Counted from the first letter of the stretch, positions 37,142 through 48,830 are shown. The stretch is 64,000 bases of DNA from Zanthoxylum bungeanum (GCA_019454045.1 SKCR01023803.1:62001-126000); one strand, 5' to 3'. Made by a program: numbers and translations. Notes: generated by a model from the sequence alone, not told the origin.

Positions 37142-39340
37142 TGACCGGCGTAAACACACACGTATAACGCAAGCGCACGTATCGTTCAAGTAGTATAAAA
37201 ATATCGATCCCACGAGGACTTAATTCCTACTGTTGTTATTAATTGTTGAATCTATTTACTTACAAATATCTAATTAAATGGAGAAGAGAATGATTGTTTG
37301 ATTGGTTGAATGTGGTTTTCCTTAATTAAAATAAATAAAATAAACAAAAGAAAATATTAAGGAAAATAACAAAAGACTCAAAGATCTAGGGTTGTGAATC
37401 CTTCTAATATCTTTTAAAAGATGAAGTGATTATTTTATGTTTGTGTAATAAATCGGTTTACTAACCTGGAACACTAAATTATGCGAAAGCCTCTGTCGAT
37501 GGTCAGACGCAAATACCCAGTTTAACCCAATTGAACCATATGTCTTTGTCAACCAAATTATATGGATTCTTTAAGTTTAAGTTCCAATTATGGCTACCCC
37601 CGCCCGACAAGTATATGTCTATCCTGTAAGGAAATCTATTAAAGGGTTATCTATCATCAAGGAAGATCGTGGGCTATTAAGTTTAAGGCAGAAACCTAAA
37701 ATCCCTATGTCTAGTTCATTTTAGATTTACCACATCAATCTTATTGGTGATCAGACAACAAGAAGCATTAAGCTTAAGACTTAATAAATAAACCTTTAAA
37801 TTACCCAAACTATAAAATAACCCATTATAAACCGGTGATATTAGAATTCATCACAACCCAAGATAACTAACACATAACTAGGGCTAGTAAAAACTTAAAA
37901 GTAAAAGACATAAAGTAAAAATGCTGAAAAGTAAAAGACATAAAGTAAAAGCTAAAAAATAAAATAAAATAAAATGCTAAGGTAAAATGATCAACTTTTA
38001 CTATTTACTATTTAGATATCTCTCTTAATATAATATATTAACTTGTGATTATTTTACCAACCAGCCATATAAGCGGTAACCTGATTAAGTCAAATTAAGT
38101 CCAACCAGCCATAAAGGCGGAACCAAAATAAACCTGCCATATAGGCGGTAAGAAAATTTAATTACCAACCGACCAATCTGGCGGTATCCTTGATTAGTCA
38201 GGTTTAAACCAGATTAAAATGAATTACCAACCGACCAATCTGGCGGTATCCTTTTTAAGTCAATATTTTAAATAGTGAATATATTATTTTTAAGGGAGAT
38301 TAATCTAAATAGTAACAGTAAAAGAATTACCTTTCACCCTAGCTGGGGAAGTTACCTCCTCATGGTGAATAGTAAAAACTGTAAAAAAAAGTAAGAAAGT
38401 AAATTACTATTATTACAAAACGTAATTAAAATTATTTATAAAACTAAAAACTAAAAGAAACTAGAGAGAGAAACTCTCTATTTATATCAAAGAAGTGAGA
38501 GAGAATGATACAACTGAAACTGAAATCTCGAGTTCAATTTATAGGCCTCGGTGGGCTCTGGGCGTCGCGACGCCAAGGCCTTTGGCATCGCTACGGCAGC
38601 TTCTTTTGGACGTGGCATGCTGAGGTGATGACACGTGGTGATTCTAGATAAGGTGATAAGGTGACACGTGGCAATGTGGTTGGAGCTCAATTATTATGAC
38701 ATGTGGCGGCTTCTGATTGGTTGGCTCAGATTTTTATCCGCCACGTGTCAGATAAGGATAATTCAGTCAATAATTGATGCTGACGTGGCGCTGACATGGC
38801 GACATGTGGCAATTTGACTGTCGGTAACATAGAATTGCGACACGTGGCACGCTGTGATTGGTTGATGATGACGTGGCAGTGAGGTGGCACGTTGACTCGA
38901 TCAACTGATGATGTGGATGATGACATGGCAATGACGTGGAGTGACACGTGGCAATGGCGACTGTCGGCACCGTGGGATGATGACACGTGGCACATCGCAT
39001 GTTAGCAGATCGGTTGTGATGGTGACACGTGGCACGACGCACGTTAGCAAAGTCAAAATTTCTCAGATTCTCACTTGTGGACCCGGCGTACGTTAGCACT
39101 GTTCGGCGTATGTTAGGCGTCGTGACGCCAAAGGCTTGCGCTTCGCGACGTGGCCTAATTACCAGAATGCCCTTTTTGCCAATTTTCACTGTTTTTCTCC
39201 AAATCACCTCCAGAATGTCTTGAAACTTTATTTATCTACAAAATAACACAAAACACATCAAAATATTCACAAAACTCAAGAAACTATACAAAATATTGGG
39301 TTAAATGAGTGGGAAATAGTGATAGATTTATCACTCATCA
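37142..39340 (-). mobile_element. Gypsy-2 5' LTR
   Basis: The 2199-bp LTR contains at least seven ACGTGTC motifs in either orientation, for example near 38630, 38663, 38743, 38839, 38943, 38981 and 39023. An inverted TATAAA lies at about 38538. This LTR would drive the gag-like and LOG ORFs to its left. Confidence 0.92.
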
Positions 39341-41121
39341 GCCGTAGAAACCTAAGTTTTGGAACTGCCCTTTGGGCATGTACTTAAACTAGGAGACTGT
39401 TATAATGTATCTAGTTTGACTAGGAACATTATCTATGTATCTAGTTTAACTCGTTGCGTGTATACCTTTGTATTCCAGAACACAAAGTGTTTTGTTTATA
39501 AAGATGATATTGAGATATACACATTAGATGTGAATAACAGTATTTATATTTTTTTAATATAAATGAATCTCAAACATATAACATGACAAGCAAATAGCTC
39601 AAATTGAGTAAATCAAATGAGACTTATTTGTGTCATTGTCATCTGGGATGCATTAACAAGACTCGTATATCTATACTTTCGAAGAGTGGATACTAGGACG
39701 GATTTGATTCTAATTCAAATGATGTCTACGAATCTAGTTTATTAGGCAAAGTGCCTAAAACACCTTTTACTTGGTAAAAGTGCAAGTGCAACCGATCTGT
39801 TAGCCCTCGTTGATAGTGACGTAAGTGGGCCCATGTCTAGCTAGGCTAGAGGTGGAAATGAATACTTCGTAACCTTTACGGATGTGGCATCGCGTTATGG
39901 TTATGTGTATATTATGAAACACAAGTCAGAAACTTTTAATTAATTCATAGAGTTTCGACAGGAAGTAAGAAAACAGACTAGTAAAAGTATTAGAACATTG
40001 CGGTCAGACCATGATGGACAATACTTAAACAGATGAGTCACTCTGAGCTACCAATTTCCTTCTGAGGAAATGCATTAAACAATGCAATACTTATTTTGAA
40101 TAAGGTTCCATAAAAATCTGTTAGACAGACTTCATATTAGATATGAACAGGAAAGAAACCGGGTTTCTCATTCCTGAAGATTTGGGAATGCTGGGCATAT
40201 GTTTGGATGGTACCAAACTAGAACCCAAATCAGATAAGTGCCAATTTGTAGGTTGTCCTAGGGAAACCAAAGTATAGTATTTATACAACTCACAAGAGAA
40301 CAATGTAATTGTTGCTCTCCATGCGGTTTTCCTAAGAGGAATTCCTACCTGCAGTGGTAAGTGGGAGGAAAGTAAAACTCGATGAAAATCGGAGTAATAC
40401 TGTTCTAGGCTCCGACTCCTTCACGGAACACCAACAGTTCATTAGGGATGAAACTGTACCAATAATCTTCAAATACACAAGAACTGCGTAGGTTGGAGAG
40501 AGTCAGAAAAACAACCTGGGAGGTATGGGTTTCTGATCTCACCTCATGTAGACCTCAATCTTATTGAGGAAGACAAACCGGCTACGTATGAGAAAGTGAT
40601 ACAAGGTATCGACTCCTTTTATGGAAAAGTGCCATAAAGTCCGAAATGAATTCCATGTATACCAACCAAGTTTGGATCCTGGTTGATGTACCATAAGGCA
40701 TTGTGCTTATTGGTACTATATGTCTTCAAGGAAGACATACATGGATGGCAAAATACAAATGTACACAACTAGGCTTGTACAGAAAGGGTATCGTCAATGA
40801 CATAGTGTCGACTACGATGAAACTCTTTCACCTGTTGCCATGATTAAATCCATTCGGATAATGCTTGCTATAACTGTATATTTCATTTATGAAATATGAT
40901 AGTTGGACGCCAAAATCGCTTTCCAAGTATGTACTTCGAATAATTCATCTGATTCGTTCGAACATACATCGTAGCGATGTGATAATCGAATAAATCGCAT
41001 CAGATGATAACCTTGCAAATATGCTGACGAAGAAAGCTGTTTCTCAGCAGAAGTTTGAGCGACCCGTACATAGTTAAAGTGTTAGACACTTGAGTGATTG
41101 GCTATAGGCCAAGTGGGAGAT
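39341..41121 (+). pseudogene. Copia-B pol remnant
   Basis: Continuing from 31098, the plus strand shows gag-pre-integrase (a CHLG...INKT pattern near 39640), the start of the integrase core (DLLALVDSDV near 39800, then EYFVTFTDVASRYGYV), later integrase pieces, and part of reverse transcriptase near 40740-40910. Then there is a jump to the end of RNase H and the polypurine tract (AAGTGGGAGAT at 41110). Most of the RT catalytic region is deleted and stops are frequent. Confidence 0.85.
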
Positions 41122-43408
41122 TGTTGGACAATTATGACCCATAGCATCACTATTTGTACAGAACATGGTGTTGTTGTACAAATTAACTATGTGATAAAGG
41201 AAATTGTTATTTTATCATTTGTAATTGGATTACCTGGATATATAAATGATAAAATTCCTTATGATTAGTTCCAGATTAATAAGATATGAGACAGTATTAA
41301 TCCACAAAGGTTTAATCATTAAATATCCCTAGTCGTAGTATTATCGAGACTGGACATCAATAATGCGGAATAGGCTAGTATTACACTTGTGCGTGTTATG
41401 GAAGCGTAAGGGCATAGTTCTCATATATTTGGGTATTGGATACTCATGCGAGTGTAATAGAAGGTTCTGTTTACCGATGGTACGGAAACAGCTTCGCTCT
41501 GGATAGACCCCTCGGAATCCCATTGGTAGTATGACTATGTGTCTATGGGAATCCGAATCAAGGTAGATGTATTTGGTCTTAACTTGAGACTTGCATCGCT
41601 AATACTTGCGACAATCAATATACTTTGGTTTTAGTCGTCCAGGACTTTAACAGGTTCTGTGTACGTCTCTTCTAGGTATACTGAGAATCGTAGTGTATTG
41701 GGTGTGATGTCAAGATGGAAGTATCACTTCAGTCATATGGAGATGATGATCACACAATGATACAGAACTGGTACTCTAAGTGTTATAGCCATCGGGGAAG
41801 TATGACTGTGTCATGAATTTTTGATCATAAAGAGAATAGTTGCTTGTGATCCGATATATGATTCGTACGGGGCAGACACAACTCCAGCCTCAGGCCTTGC
41901 ATGTGACATCCGATACTGGATCGTAATACGCAATACTACGTATACTACGACTGACAAAGATCTTGTATTCCGTAGAAGAATATTTCTGGAGAATTGGGTA
42001 GGCACGGTGCTTTGCTAGAAGCCAACCATGTCTTGTAAATCGGTAAATGTGTGGTACCGGGTACGCACGTGTTCGGATAGTCCGATGACCGAATTTACTG
42101 GAAACATATCCAGGGATCTCTTGGGTCGCATCCCAAAGATTCACCGATGATGTTTTACTCGAACAATATTAATCTGGGATTAATTATGAGAGAGAATATT
42201 AATCTGGGATTAATTAAAAGAGAGAAAATTAATATGAGATTAATTATCAAGAGAGAATATTAATCTGGGATTAATTACGACAAGAATTAATCTGCGATTA
42301 ATTATCAAAGAAAGAATTAATCTGGGATTAATTACGTCGAGAATTTATCTGGGATTAAATTCGTCGATAGGAGAGAACGCGATTAATTTGGAATTATTCG
42401 GTAAAATAAATTTAATAGTTAAATTAGATTTTACTATTTAATTTATTTATTTTGGCTAAATAATATATTAGATATATTAATTGAAATTGGATTTCAAAAG
42501 GAAATCAAATTGGATTTTAATTTTTGCGAACGAATTAATTTGTAATTAATTCGTGAGCGATTTTCGTAATAATTTTATTGAGTATTATTATTTAATTAAA
42601 TTGGATTTAATTATATCGCGAGGGAAAATTCGTTTAATCAGATTAAACGAATCCGAGCCCGAAGTGTGTTGAGCAAGCCTACTTGAATTTTGAATTTAAA
42701 GTGGGGCCAACTTCACTTACATCATTAGTCATTTTCGGTGATTGACATGAGTGATGGGTTTTATTAGAGTATTATGAAACACTCAATAAATATTTAATTT
42801 AGGAAATTAATTTTTCTCTCTCCATGACTTTGGGCGAATGACCTTAATATCTGTGGGCCGATTGGCCTTAATTTGAAGATGGCCGAATGGCCACTATATA
42901 TATAGGCCGTATAAAAGAGAAAGCAAGGTGTGTTTTTTCTTTTAAAAAGAAAGCAAAATTGCTTTTCTTTTTCTCTTGAAAATACCGAGAGTATTAAGAA
43001 GCCACTGACTTCATTAATTACTCTCTGACTTCTCTTTATAGAAAATGTAGCCTTTTGACTTCTTTGAATTTCAATGGCTTTTATTTCTCTAAGGAAAATT
43101 CTGGAAGAAGCTTTGATTTTACAAATTGAAAGCTTTGCCTCTGTTTCTTTATGAATTGGGCGAGAAGCATTTTTTTTTTCTTTTGAAGATTTGGCCACTG
43201 TCTTTGTTTTTGAAACAAGACCGAATGCTTCCCTTTCTATGAGAGTCTAATGAATGTGATAGGGATACTCACCCAAGAGCTTGTAAGCTTCAACATCCAT
43301 AGAAGTTTTGACTCAACCGATCAATGTCAGTCCTCCGTAACTTATTTTTGATTTTATTCACACTCGAATCACGCTTAGAGATCCCGTGGCATGTCTAGGA
43401 TACTAACA
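41122..43408 (+). mobile_element. Copia-B 3' LTR
   Basis: This complete 2287-bp LTR shows the uninterrupted sequence at the point where the cassette entered the 5' LTR (CTTTTAAAAAGAAAGC near 42938). It holds a hairpin array at 42160-42350 and a promoter region with GGCC repeats and TATAAAA at 42832-42917. Confidence 0.92.
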
Positions 43409-44333
43409 GTAAAATCATCACAAGTTAATATATTATATTAATAGAGATATCTAAATTAGTAGTAGTAAAAGTAAATCATTTTACTCTAGCATTTTATTTT
43501 ATTGTAATTTACTTTTCAGCTTTTACTTTACCGCAATTACTTTTCAGCATTTTTACTTTATGTCTTTTACTTTTAAGTTTTTACTAGTCCTAGTTATGTG
43601 TCGTAACTAAGTTAGTTATCTGGGGTTGTGATGAATTCTAATATCACCGTTTTATAAGAGGTTATTTTGTAGTTTGGGTAATTTAAAGGTTTACTTATCA
43701 AGTCTTAAGTTTAATGCGTCTTGTTAATTGGCCACTAATAAGATTGATCTGGTGAATCTAAAATAAACATGACAAAGGAATTTTAGGTTTCAACCTTAGA
43801 CTTAATAGCCCACGATCTTCCTTGAGGATAGATAACCCTTTAATAGATTTCCTTACAGGATAGACATATACCTGTCGGGCGGGGGTAGCCATAATTGGAA
43901 CTTAAACTTAATGAATCCAGATAATTTGGTTGACATAGACATATGGTTCAATTGGGTTAAACTGGGTATTTACGTCTGACCATCGACAGAGGCTTTCGCA
44001 TAATTTAGTGTTCTAGGTTAGTAAACCGATATATTACACAAACATGGAATAACCACTTCATCTTTTAAAAGATATTAGAAAGATTCACAACCCTAGATAG
44101 TTTCCTAATATTGAATTTTCTTAAACCTACTTTCGTGCAATTTTATTTACTTGTTTTTTAAATTTAGAATCATCACCATTTCAAATCAATCAAACAACCT
44201 GTTAGATACTAGTAATCATTTGACCTCATAAAATTAATAGATTAGGTATTAAGTCCTCGTGGGATCAATACTTTTTATACTACTTGAACGATACGTGCGC
44301 TTGCGTTATACGCGTGTGTGTAAGCACCGGTCA
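43409..44333 (+). mobile_element. Gypsy-1 5' LTR, second part
   Basis: The sequence continues the LTR cut at 10007 and matches 51208-52128 of the 3' LTR. It ends CACCGGTCA next to the primer site. Confidence 0.92.
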
Positions 44334-44339
44334 AGTTTT

Positions 44340-44357
44340 TGGCGCCGTTGCCGGGGA
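44340..44357 (+). other. Gypsy-1 primer binding site
   Basis: TGGCGCCGTTGCCGGGGA begins seven bases after the LTR. It fits the 3' end of plant tRNA-Asp, the primer usually cited for Athila-type elements. Confidence 0.88.
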
Positions 44358-44479
44358 CATATTTATCTTTCACTATTAATTTTGAGGTTAGATACCTTTA
44401 CTTGTATCTAACTTTCTTTTTACTTATTGTTTTTGTTTTATTGTGTTTCAGGTTCTCAGACACTACATGAGACGAACCA

Positions 44480-46663
44480 GAAATTGAAAGAACCATCAGA
44501 CAGTTGAGAAGAGAAAGGCGAGAAGGGCAAGAAGCAATCATTAACATGGAACCTGAACCTTTGAATGTTGCACCACCAATTCCCATTCGAGACAGAACTA
44601 TTCCGGTGGTTGGATAGACTCATTTCTTGTATTGTACTTCCTCCCTTACCAGCAAATGCGGGTGACATCAAAACATGCATCCAAATGATTCAGCAGTCAG
44701 TATAATTTGGGGGAAATGCAACTGAAGATCCTAATGCCCACATCAGCAACTTCCTGGAAGTTTGTGGCACTTTCAATTACAACAGAGCATCAGAAGAAGC
44801 AACGAGACTGCGAGTTTTTCCATATTCCTTGAAAGACAGAGCTAAAGCTTGGCTACATTCGTTACCAGCAGGTTCCATCACAACTTGGAACACTCTAGCC
44901 ACCAAATTCCTTGCAAAGTACTTTCCACCAGCCAAAACTGCAAAGTTGAGGAATGACATCACATCCTTCGTGCAACAAGATTCAGAATCCCTCTGCGAAG
45001 CTTGGGAAATATTCAAAGATTTACTCCGGAAATGTTCTCACCATGAGATTGCAAAATAGCTACAAGTCCAAACCTTCTACAATGGACTTTATGGAATAAT
45101 GAGAACCACATTGATGCTGCTACTAGAGGAGCTTTAATGGAAAAATGAGAAGATCAGGCCTGAGACTTAATTGAAGAAATGGCCAACAACAATTCTTTAT
45201 GGCCAACAGAAAGGAGCTTGATTCAACGAATTGCTAGAATTTATGAAATTGGAGCCAATACTGTAGTAAATTCCAAGCTGGATCAGATTTGCAAAAATCT
45301 GGAAACTATTAACATGAAAGTTAATGGTGGATCCACAAGTTCACCATTTGGAGGAGCACTTGAGTCAGAATCTTTCAACCAACATAAAGAAACGGTGAAT
45401 TATGTCAACAATTTCAACCGACAGTGGAACAATCCATATTCCAACACCTACAACCCAGGGTGGATGAATCATCCCAATTTTGTATGGAGCAACAATTCAG
45501 GGCAAATGAACAACCCACCACCCGGATTCCAATAGCAGAACAAAGGCCAAGAGCAGGAAAATGAACCAGGAATAGCAGAAGTGCTGACCCACTTGAAAAA
45601 GATAGAAGCAAAACATGATTCTCAAGCAGCTAGTTATGATGCTATGTTTCAATCCCAAACAACATTAATTCAAAGTCAATCTGCTTCTATCAAAGCACTG
45701 GAGAATCAAATTGGACAACTGGCCAATGCTCAGAGTTACAGACCGCCAGGTAATCTTCCCAGCAACACAGAACCAAATCCAAGGAACAGAGGGAAGGAAC
45801 AATGTCAAGCCATTACTTTGAAAAGCGGTACTGAGATCAACAAAGATATTGGAATCAAGGCATCCATTGAAGAAATTCCAAAAGAAACAGGGCAACTGAC
45901 GGAGGAAAAAGAAGCAAAGGAAAAAGATCAAATCACTCCACCTCCACCTTTTCCACAGCGACTTCAGAAAAACAAACTGGACAAGCATTTTGCTTGTTTC
46001 TTGGAGGTTTTCAAAAAGCTGCACATCAACATCCCATTTGCCGAAGCTTTGGAACAAATGCCCAACTATGCCAAATTCATGAAAGACATTCTTTCACGAA
46101 AGCGGAGATTGGGAGATTACGAGACAGTAGCATTATCAGAAGAGTGCAGCGCCATCATTCAGAGGAAACTTCCCCCGAAGTTGAAAGATCCTGGCAGTTT
46201 CACCGTTCCTTGCACCATAGGAGAACATGACTTCGGTAAGGCTTTATGTGATTTAGGTGCAAGTGTTAACTTGATGCCTTTTTCTATTTTCAGGAAACTG
46301 CAGATTGGAGAAACAATGCCCACTTCAGTCTCTCTACAACTTGCTGATAGAACGCTCGTATTTCCAAGAGGCGTAGCTGAGGATGTGCTGGTCAAAGTTG
46401 ACAAATTCATTTTCCCAGAAGATTTTATTGTCCTTGATATGGAAGAAGATGAAGACGTGCCGATAATCATCGCGAGACCATTTTTGGCTACAGGTCGAAC
46501 TATTATTGATGTACAAAAAGAAGAACTAACCATGAGGGTACAGGACCAAGAAGTAACATTTAATGTTTTCAAGGCCATGAATTTCCCAGATGATGAAAAG
46601 AATGAGGAATGTTCTAGACTTGATATGATACATAGTAACGTTCAGAATTCTGATGAAAGGTAA
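44480..46663 (+). pseudogene. Gypsy-1 gag and Athila-type protease, with stops
   Basis: A retrotransposon gag domain is readable at about 44708-45180 (DRAKAWLHSLPAGSITTW, then FLAKYFPPAKTAKLRNDI). A stop at 45057-45059 replaces a Trp, and a frame change follows. The frame is open at 45179-45535, broken by one TAG, then open again in the same frame at 45581-46663. That last part includes a coiled-coil segment and a retropepsin-like domain with CDLGASVNLMPFS (about 46246-46284), where Athila-type proteases have DLGA at the catalytic position. Together these would supply the particle proteins and protease. The element can no longer make an intact polyprotein. Confidence 0.87.
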
Positions 46664-46693
46664 AGTTATACTGACAAACTTAAAACATGTCAA

Positions 46694-47125
46694 TTGCCTG
46701 TGGAGTTTGAAGATAAAACGTCTTTTACACTGAAGAAGCCAATTCTTGCACTACAAGCAACAAAAGAGAAAAAGTTCCACCAGCTCAACGAATTGGAGGA
46801 ATTTCACAATCAGCCTTTTGAGGATGCCAAATTGTACAAAGAAAAGGCAAGGAAAAGACATGATGAGAAGTTAGTGTGCATACAACTGGAACCATGGTAG
46901 AAGGTACTGTTAAACAAATCAATGGTGAAATTCTTCCCATGGAAGCCAAAATCACGGTGGTCAGGTCCATTTGTGATCACCAAGGTTTTACCAGACAGAG
47001 CCGTTGAAATACATGATCCTGACTCCAACAAAACATTCAAGGTTAAAAACAAGCGTGTCAAGCACTACTGGGGAGAATCATTTGAGCGACAAAAGGAAAG
47101 TGTCACACTTTCAGATCCAGCCTAA
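46694..47125 (+). pseudogene. Gypsy-1 integrase C-terminal remnant
   Basis: Two open pieces, broken by a stop at 46900, encode the region just before and within the integrase C-terminal domain. The first has LNELEEF...AKLYKEKARKRHDE, the second KSRWSGPFVITKV...VKNKRVKHYWG. Reverse transcriptase, RNase H and the integrase catalytic core that should precede it are absent; the deletion lies between about 46665 and 46750. At 47167 a GCGCTAGCAGGGAGGTAACC sequence typical of the end of pol in such elements follows. Confidence 0.85.
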
Positions 47126-47323
47126 CGTTTGAGAAGTCACGTCTAGATGACGACGTTAAAATTAGCGCTAGCAGGGAGGTAACCCATGCAATTTGTGTAT
47201 ATATTGTGATTTGGTGTGATTTAATTTTATGTGTTTAGTTTTTGCAGATTAAGACATTCCAGGATGGAAGAAATTCTCGCAAATCTTCGCAAGTAATTTC
47301 CTTCTCTCCCTCAAAAATCTCTG

Positions 47324-47751
47324 ATGAAAGTTTACAAAGCTCGCTTGGAACAGATGAGACTACTGATGATCCATGATATTCCTAATGACATTCGTTGGGT
47401 AATCGAAGTATGGGTCCGATTGACAGGTGAGTCTTCTGACTATTTTATTTCACATCTGCCTGGTTTTGGAAGAAACACCTATGCAAAGAAACGTAGAGCT
47501 AAGCAAATGGGTGTTTGTTGCAAATGGGTGTTTGTTACAAATGTGCACGCTGGAATTGCAATACTCGTTGTCGTTCTTTAGGAATGATGTCTGATAATCG
47601 CGAAGACAAAATTAAATTCATTAGGGATGGCTTGAGTACGGAGTCTTTAGATGATATATCTTCGACTCTTGAGACGCATCCCAGTGGATATGTTCACATA
47701 GCCATTCGCAAATTACATACACAATTTCAAAAAAAAAAAGACAACAGTTAA
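47324..47751 (+). pseudogene. Unassigned ORF region between pol and LOG in Gypsy-1
   Basis: Two ORFs overlap here: 47324-47581 (85 codons) and 47515-47751 (78 codons). They look like one protein broken by a frame change near 47515-47560. The first begins with an amphipathic KARLEQMRLLM segment. The second has several Cys residues (CYKCARWNCNTRC), then acidic and helical sequence ending near a poly-A run. I do not recognise it. It occupies the place where Athila elements often keep a third, env-like ORF. The Gypsy-2 counterpart (about 35280-35600) is more decayed. Confidence 0.45.
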
Positions 47752-48007
47752 GTCTTGGGAATCTGACTCAAAAAGACCTTGTTTGCCAATTTATAAGAAA
47801 ATTGGATGGGAAGCTTGTCCCTAACGCATAGACGTCAATCAAGCTGTAAATTATTGTAAATATTATATCTCTTTGTCTTTTCTTAATAATTGTGTTTTGT
47901 TTTGTTTTGTTATTTTCTCCGACAAGATCCAGGCTACTTTTTGACCTTTCACGATTTACTATTTTGCTACTAATCGTCCTTTGGAAGATACTTGTGCTAT
48001 TATTACT

Positions 48008-48062
48008 CACCCTTTTCAGGTGTTATAAATTCAACTCATCATTGCACTTTTGAAGACATCCC
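48008..48062 (+). promoter_or_regulatory. Conserved leader upstream of the Gypsy-1 LOG
   Basis: CACCCTTTTCAGG (AG at 48018-48019) and TATAAATTCAACTC (TATAAAT at 48024-48030) are shared with the Gypsy-2 element, where the rest of the surroundings is more diverged. The block could be a splice acceptor, a weak promoter, or simply leader captured with the gene. Confidence 0.45.
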
Positions 48063-48072
48063 CCTGTAAAAC

Positions 48073-48726
48073 ATGGAAGCCACTTCAAGAAGACGAGTTG
48101 AAAACATCCGTGTGTTTTGCGGTACTAGTGTTGGTGTTAAACCACAATACGTAGAGGCATCACATGAATTGGGTCGAGTCTTAGCTGCAAGGAATATGCA
48201 CTTAGTATATGGCGGAGGCAATCTTGGACTTATGGGGATCGTTTCAAAAGCTGTACAAGAGGAAGACAGTCACGTTTTGGGAATCATCCCAAAACCCTTG
48301 GCGGAGGCAAATCTTATTGGACCATCAAACGAAGAAGAGCTAATCGTACCAGGTATGTCTGAACGACTAGTAGAAATGATTAACTGTGGTGATGCTTTTA
48401 TTGCTTTGCCATGTGGCTTGGGTACATTGGAGGAAATTTTTACAGTGTTATCTTGGGCGAACCTGAACATACACCAGAAACCACTTGGACTGTACAACGT
48501 TGAAGGATTTTATGATTTTCTTTGTGTATTTATTAATGATGCCCGGAGAAATGGGTTCGTGTCAAAACCTATGAAAGAACTCCTCTTTAATGCCAGAACT
48601 GCTCTGGATCTAATTGACCAAATCTTAACCTATGAACCACAAATTGACCATATCATTTCAAAGATAAATTGGTCCGAGGACGATCGTGGTAAGAGGTGTA
48701 TGATTAATCTGGATCTTAACCTTTAA
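48073..48726 (+). CDS. LOG: LOG-like gene, second retroelement copy, altered active-site motif
   Basis: This uninterrupted 217-codon ORF is the same length as the Gypsy-2 copy and roughly 80 % identical by eye. LVYGGGNLGLMG, GIIPKPL, SERLVEMI and the catalytic Glu of the signature are present. The signature itself reads PCGLGTLEE, with Cys for the second Gly of PGG, and an Arg two residues after the SERLVEMI-Asn is Cys. Either change could weaken ribotide binding. The C-terminus is GKRCMINLDLNL, so the basic run is reduced while LDLNL is a full LxLxL. No introns, stops or frameshifts are present, although the flanking gag and pol of Gypsy-1 are riddled with them. It lies sense in Gypsy-1, between the unassigned ORF and the 3' stem-loop. 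Confidence 0.88.
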   Translation: MEATSRRRVENIRVFCGTSVGVKPQYVEASHELGRVLAARNMHLVYGGGNLGLMGIVSKAVQEEDSHVLGIIPKPLAEANLIGPSNEEELIVPGMSERLVEMINCGDAFIALPCGLGTLEEIFTVLSWANLNIHQKPLGLYNVEGFYDFLCVFINDARRNGFVSKPMKELLFNARTALDLIDQILTYEPQIDHIISKINWSEDDRGKRCMINLDLNL

Positions 48727-48779
48727 CTTTTCATGTAGAATTTCAGCTAACCAGGTACTATCTTCCAAACTCTTCTTCT

Positions 48780-48830
48780 ACTGTTTAAGACATTGGGGAC
48801 AATGTCTCATTTAGGTTTGGGGGAGGGAAT
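48780..48830 (+). other. Conserved stem-loop and G-rich tract after LOG
   Basis: GACATTG and CAATGTC (48789-48806) form a perfect 7-bp stem around GGGA, followed by TTTAGGTTTGGGGGAGGG. Gypsy-2 has the inverted equivalent at about 34470-34510. Comparable stem plus G-tract signatures are known downstream of the coding region in Tat/Athila elements and may serve as an internal polypurine tract. Confidence 0.7.

Larger units (their letters stand above)
31099..39340 (-). mobile_element. Gypsy-2: minus-strand non-autonomous gypsy element with intact LOG gene
   Basis: On the plus strand it begins TGACCGGCG and ends CACTCATCA, with LTRs of about 2.2 kb at 31099-33263 and 37142-39340. The flanks read GCCGC (31094-31098) and GCCGT (39341-39345), a 5-bp duplication with one change. 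Reading right to left it has a primer site, a 281-codon gag-like acidic ORF, a short interrupted continuation, a 217-codon LOG ORF, a conserved stem-loop, direct repeats and a polypurine tract. There is no protease, reverse transcriptase or integrase. The two LTRs look nearly identical over the stretches compared, apart from a roughly 36-bp indel near 32095, so it is younger than Gypsy-1. Confidence 0.93.
10008..43408 (+). mobile_element. Copia-B: copia element inserted in the Gypsy-1 5' LTR
   Basis: The element starts with TGTTGGACAATTATG and ends with GATACTAACA, flanked by GTAAA at 10003-10007 and 43409-43413. Its 5' LTR is 10008-11822 plus 27792-28313, split by the gene-capture cassette. 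Its 3' LTR is 41122-43408 (2287 bp). Internal sequence is 28314-31098 and 39341-41121, split by Gypsy-2. It belongs to the Copia-A family, but its LTR has a different downstream part with a separate promoter. Pol is decayed and internally deleted. Confidence 0.92.

Noticed and set aside
44340..44357. GGCGCCGTTGCCGGGGA as part of a tRNA gene
   Set aside because: Only the segment matching a tRNA 3' end is present, immediately after an LTR; it is a primer binding site.
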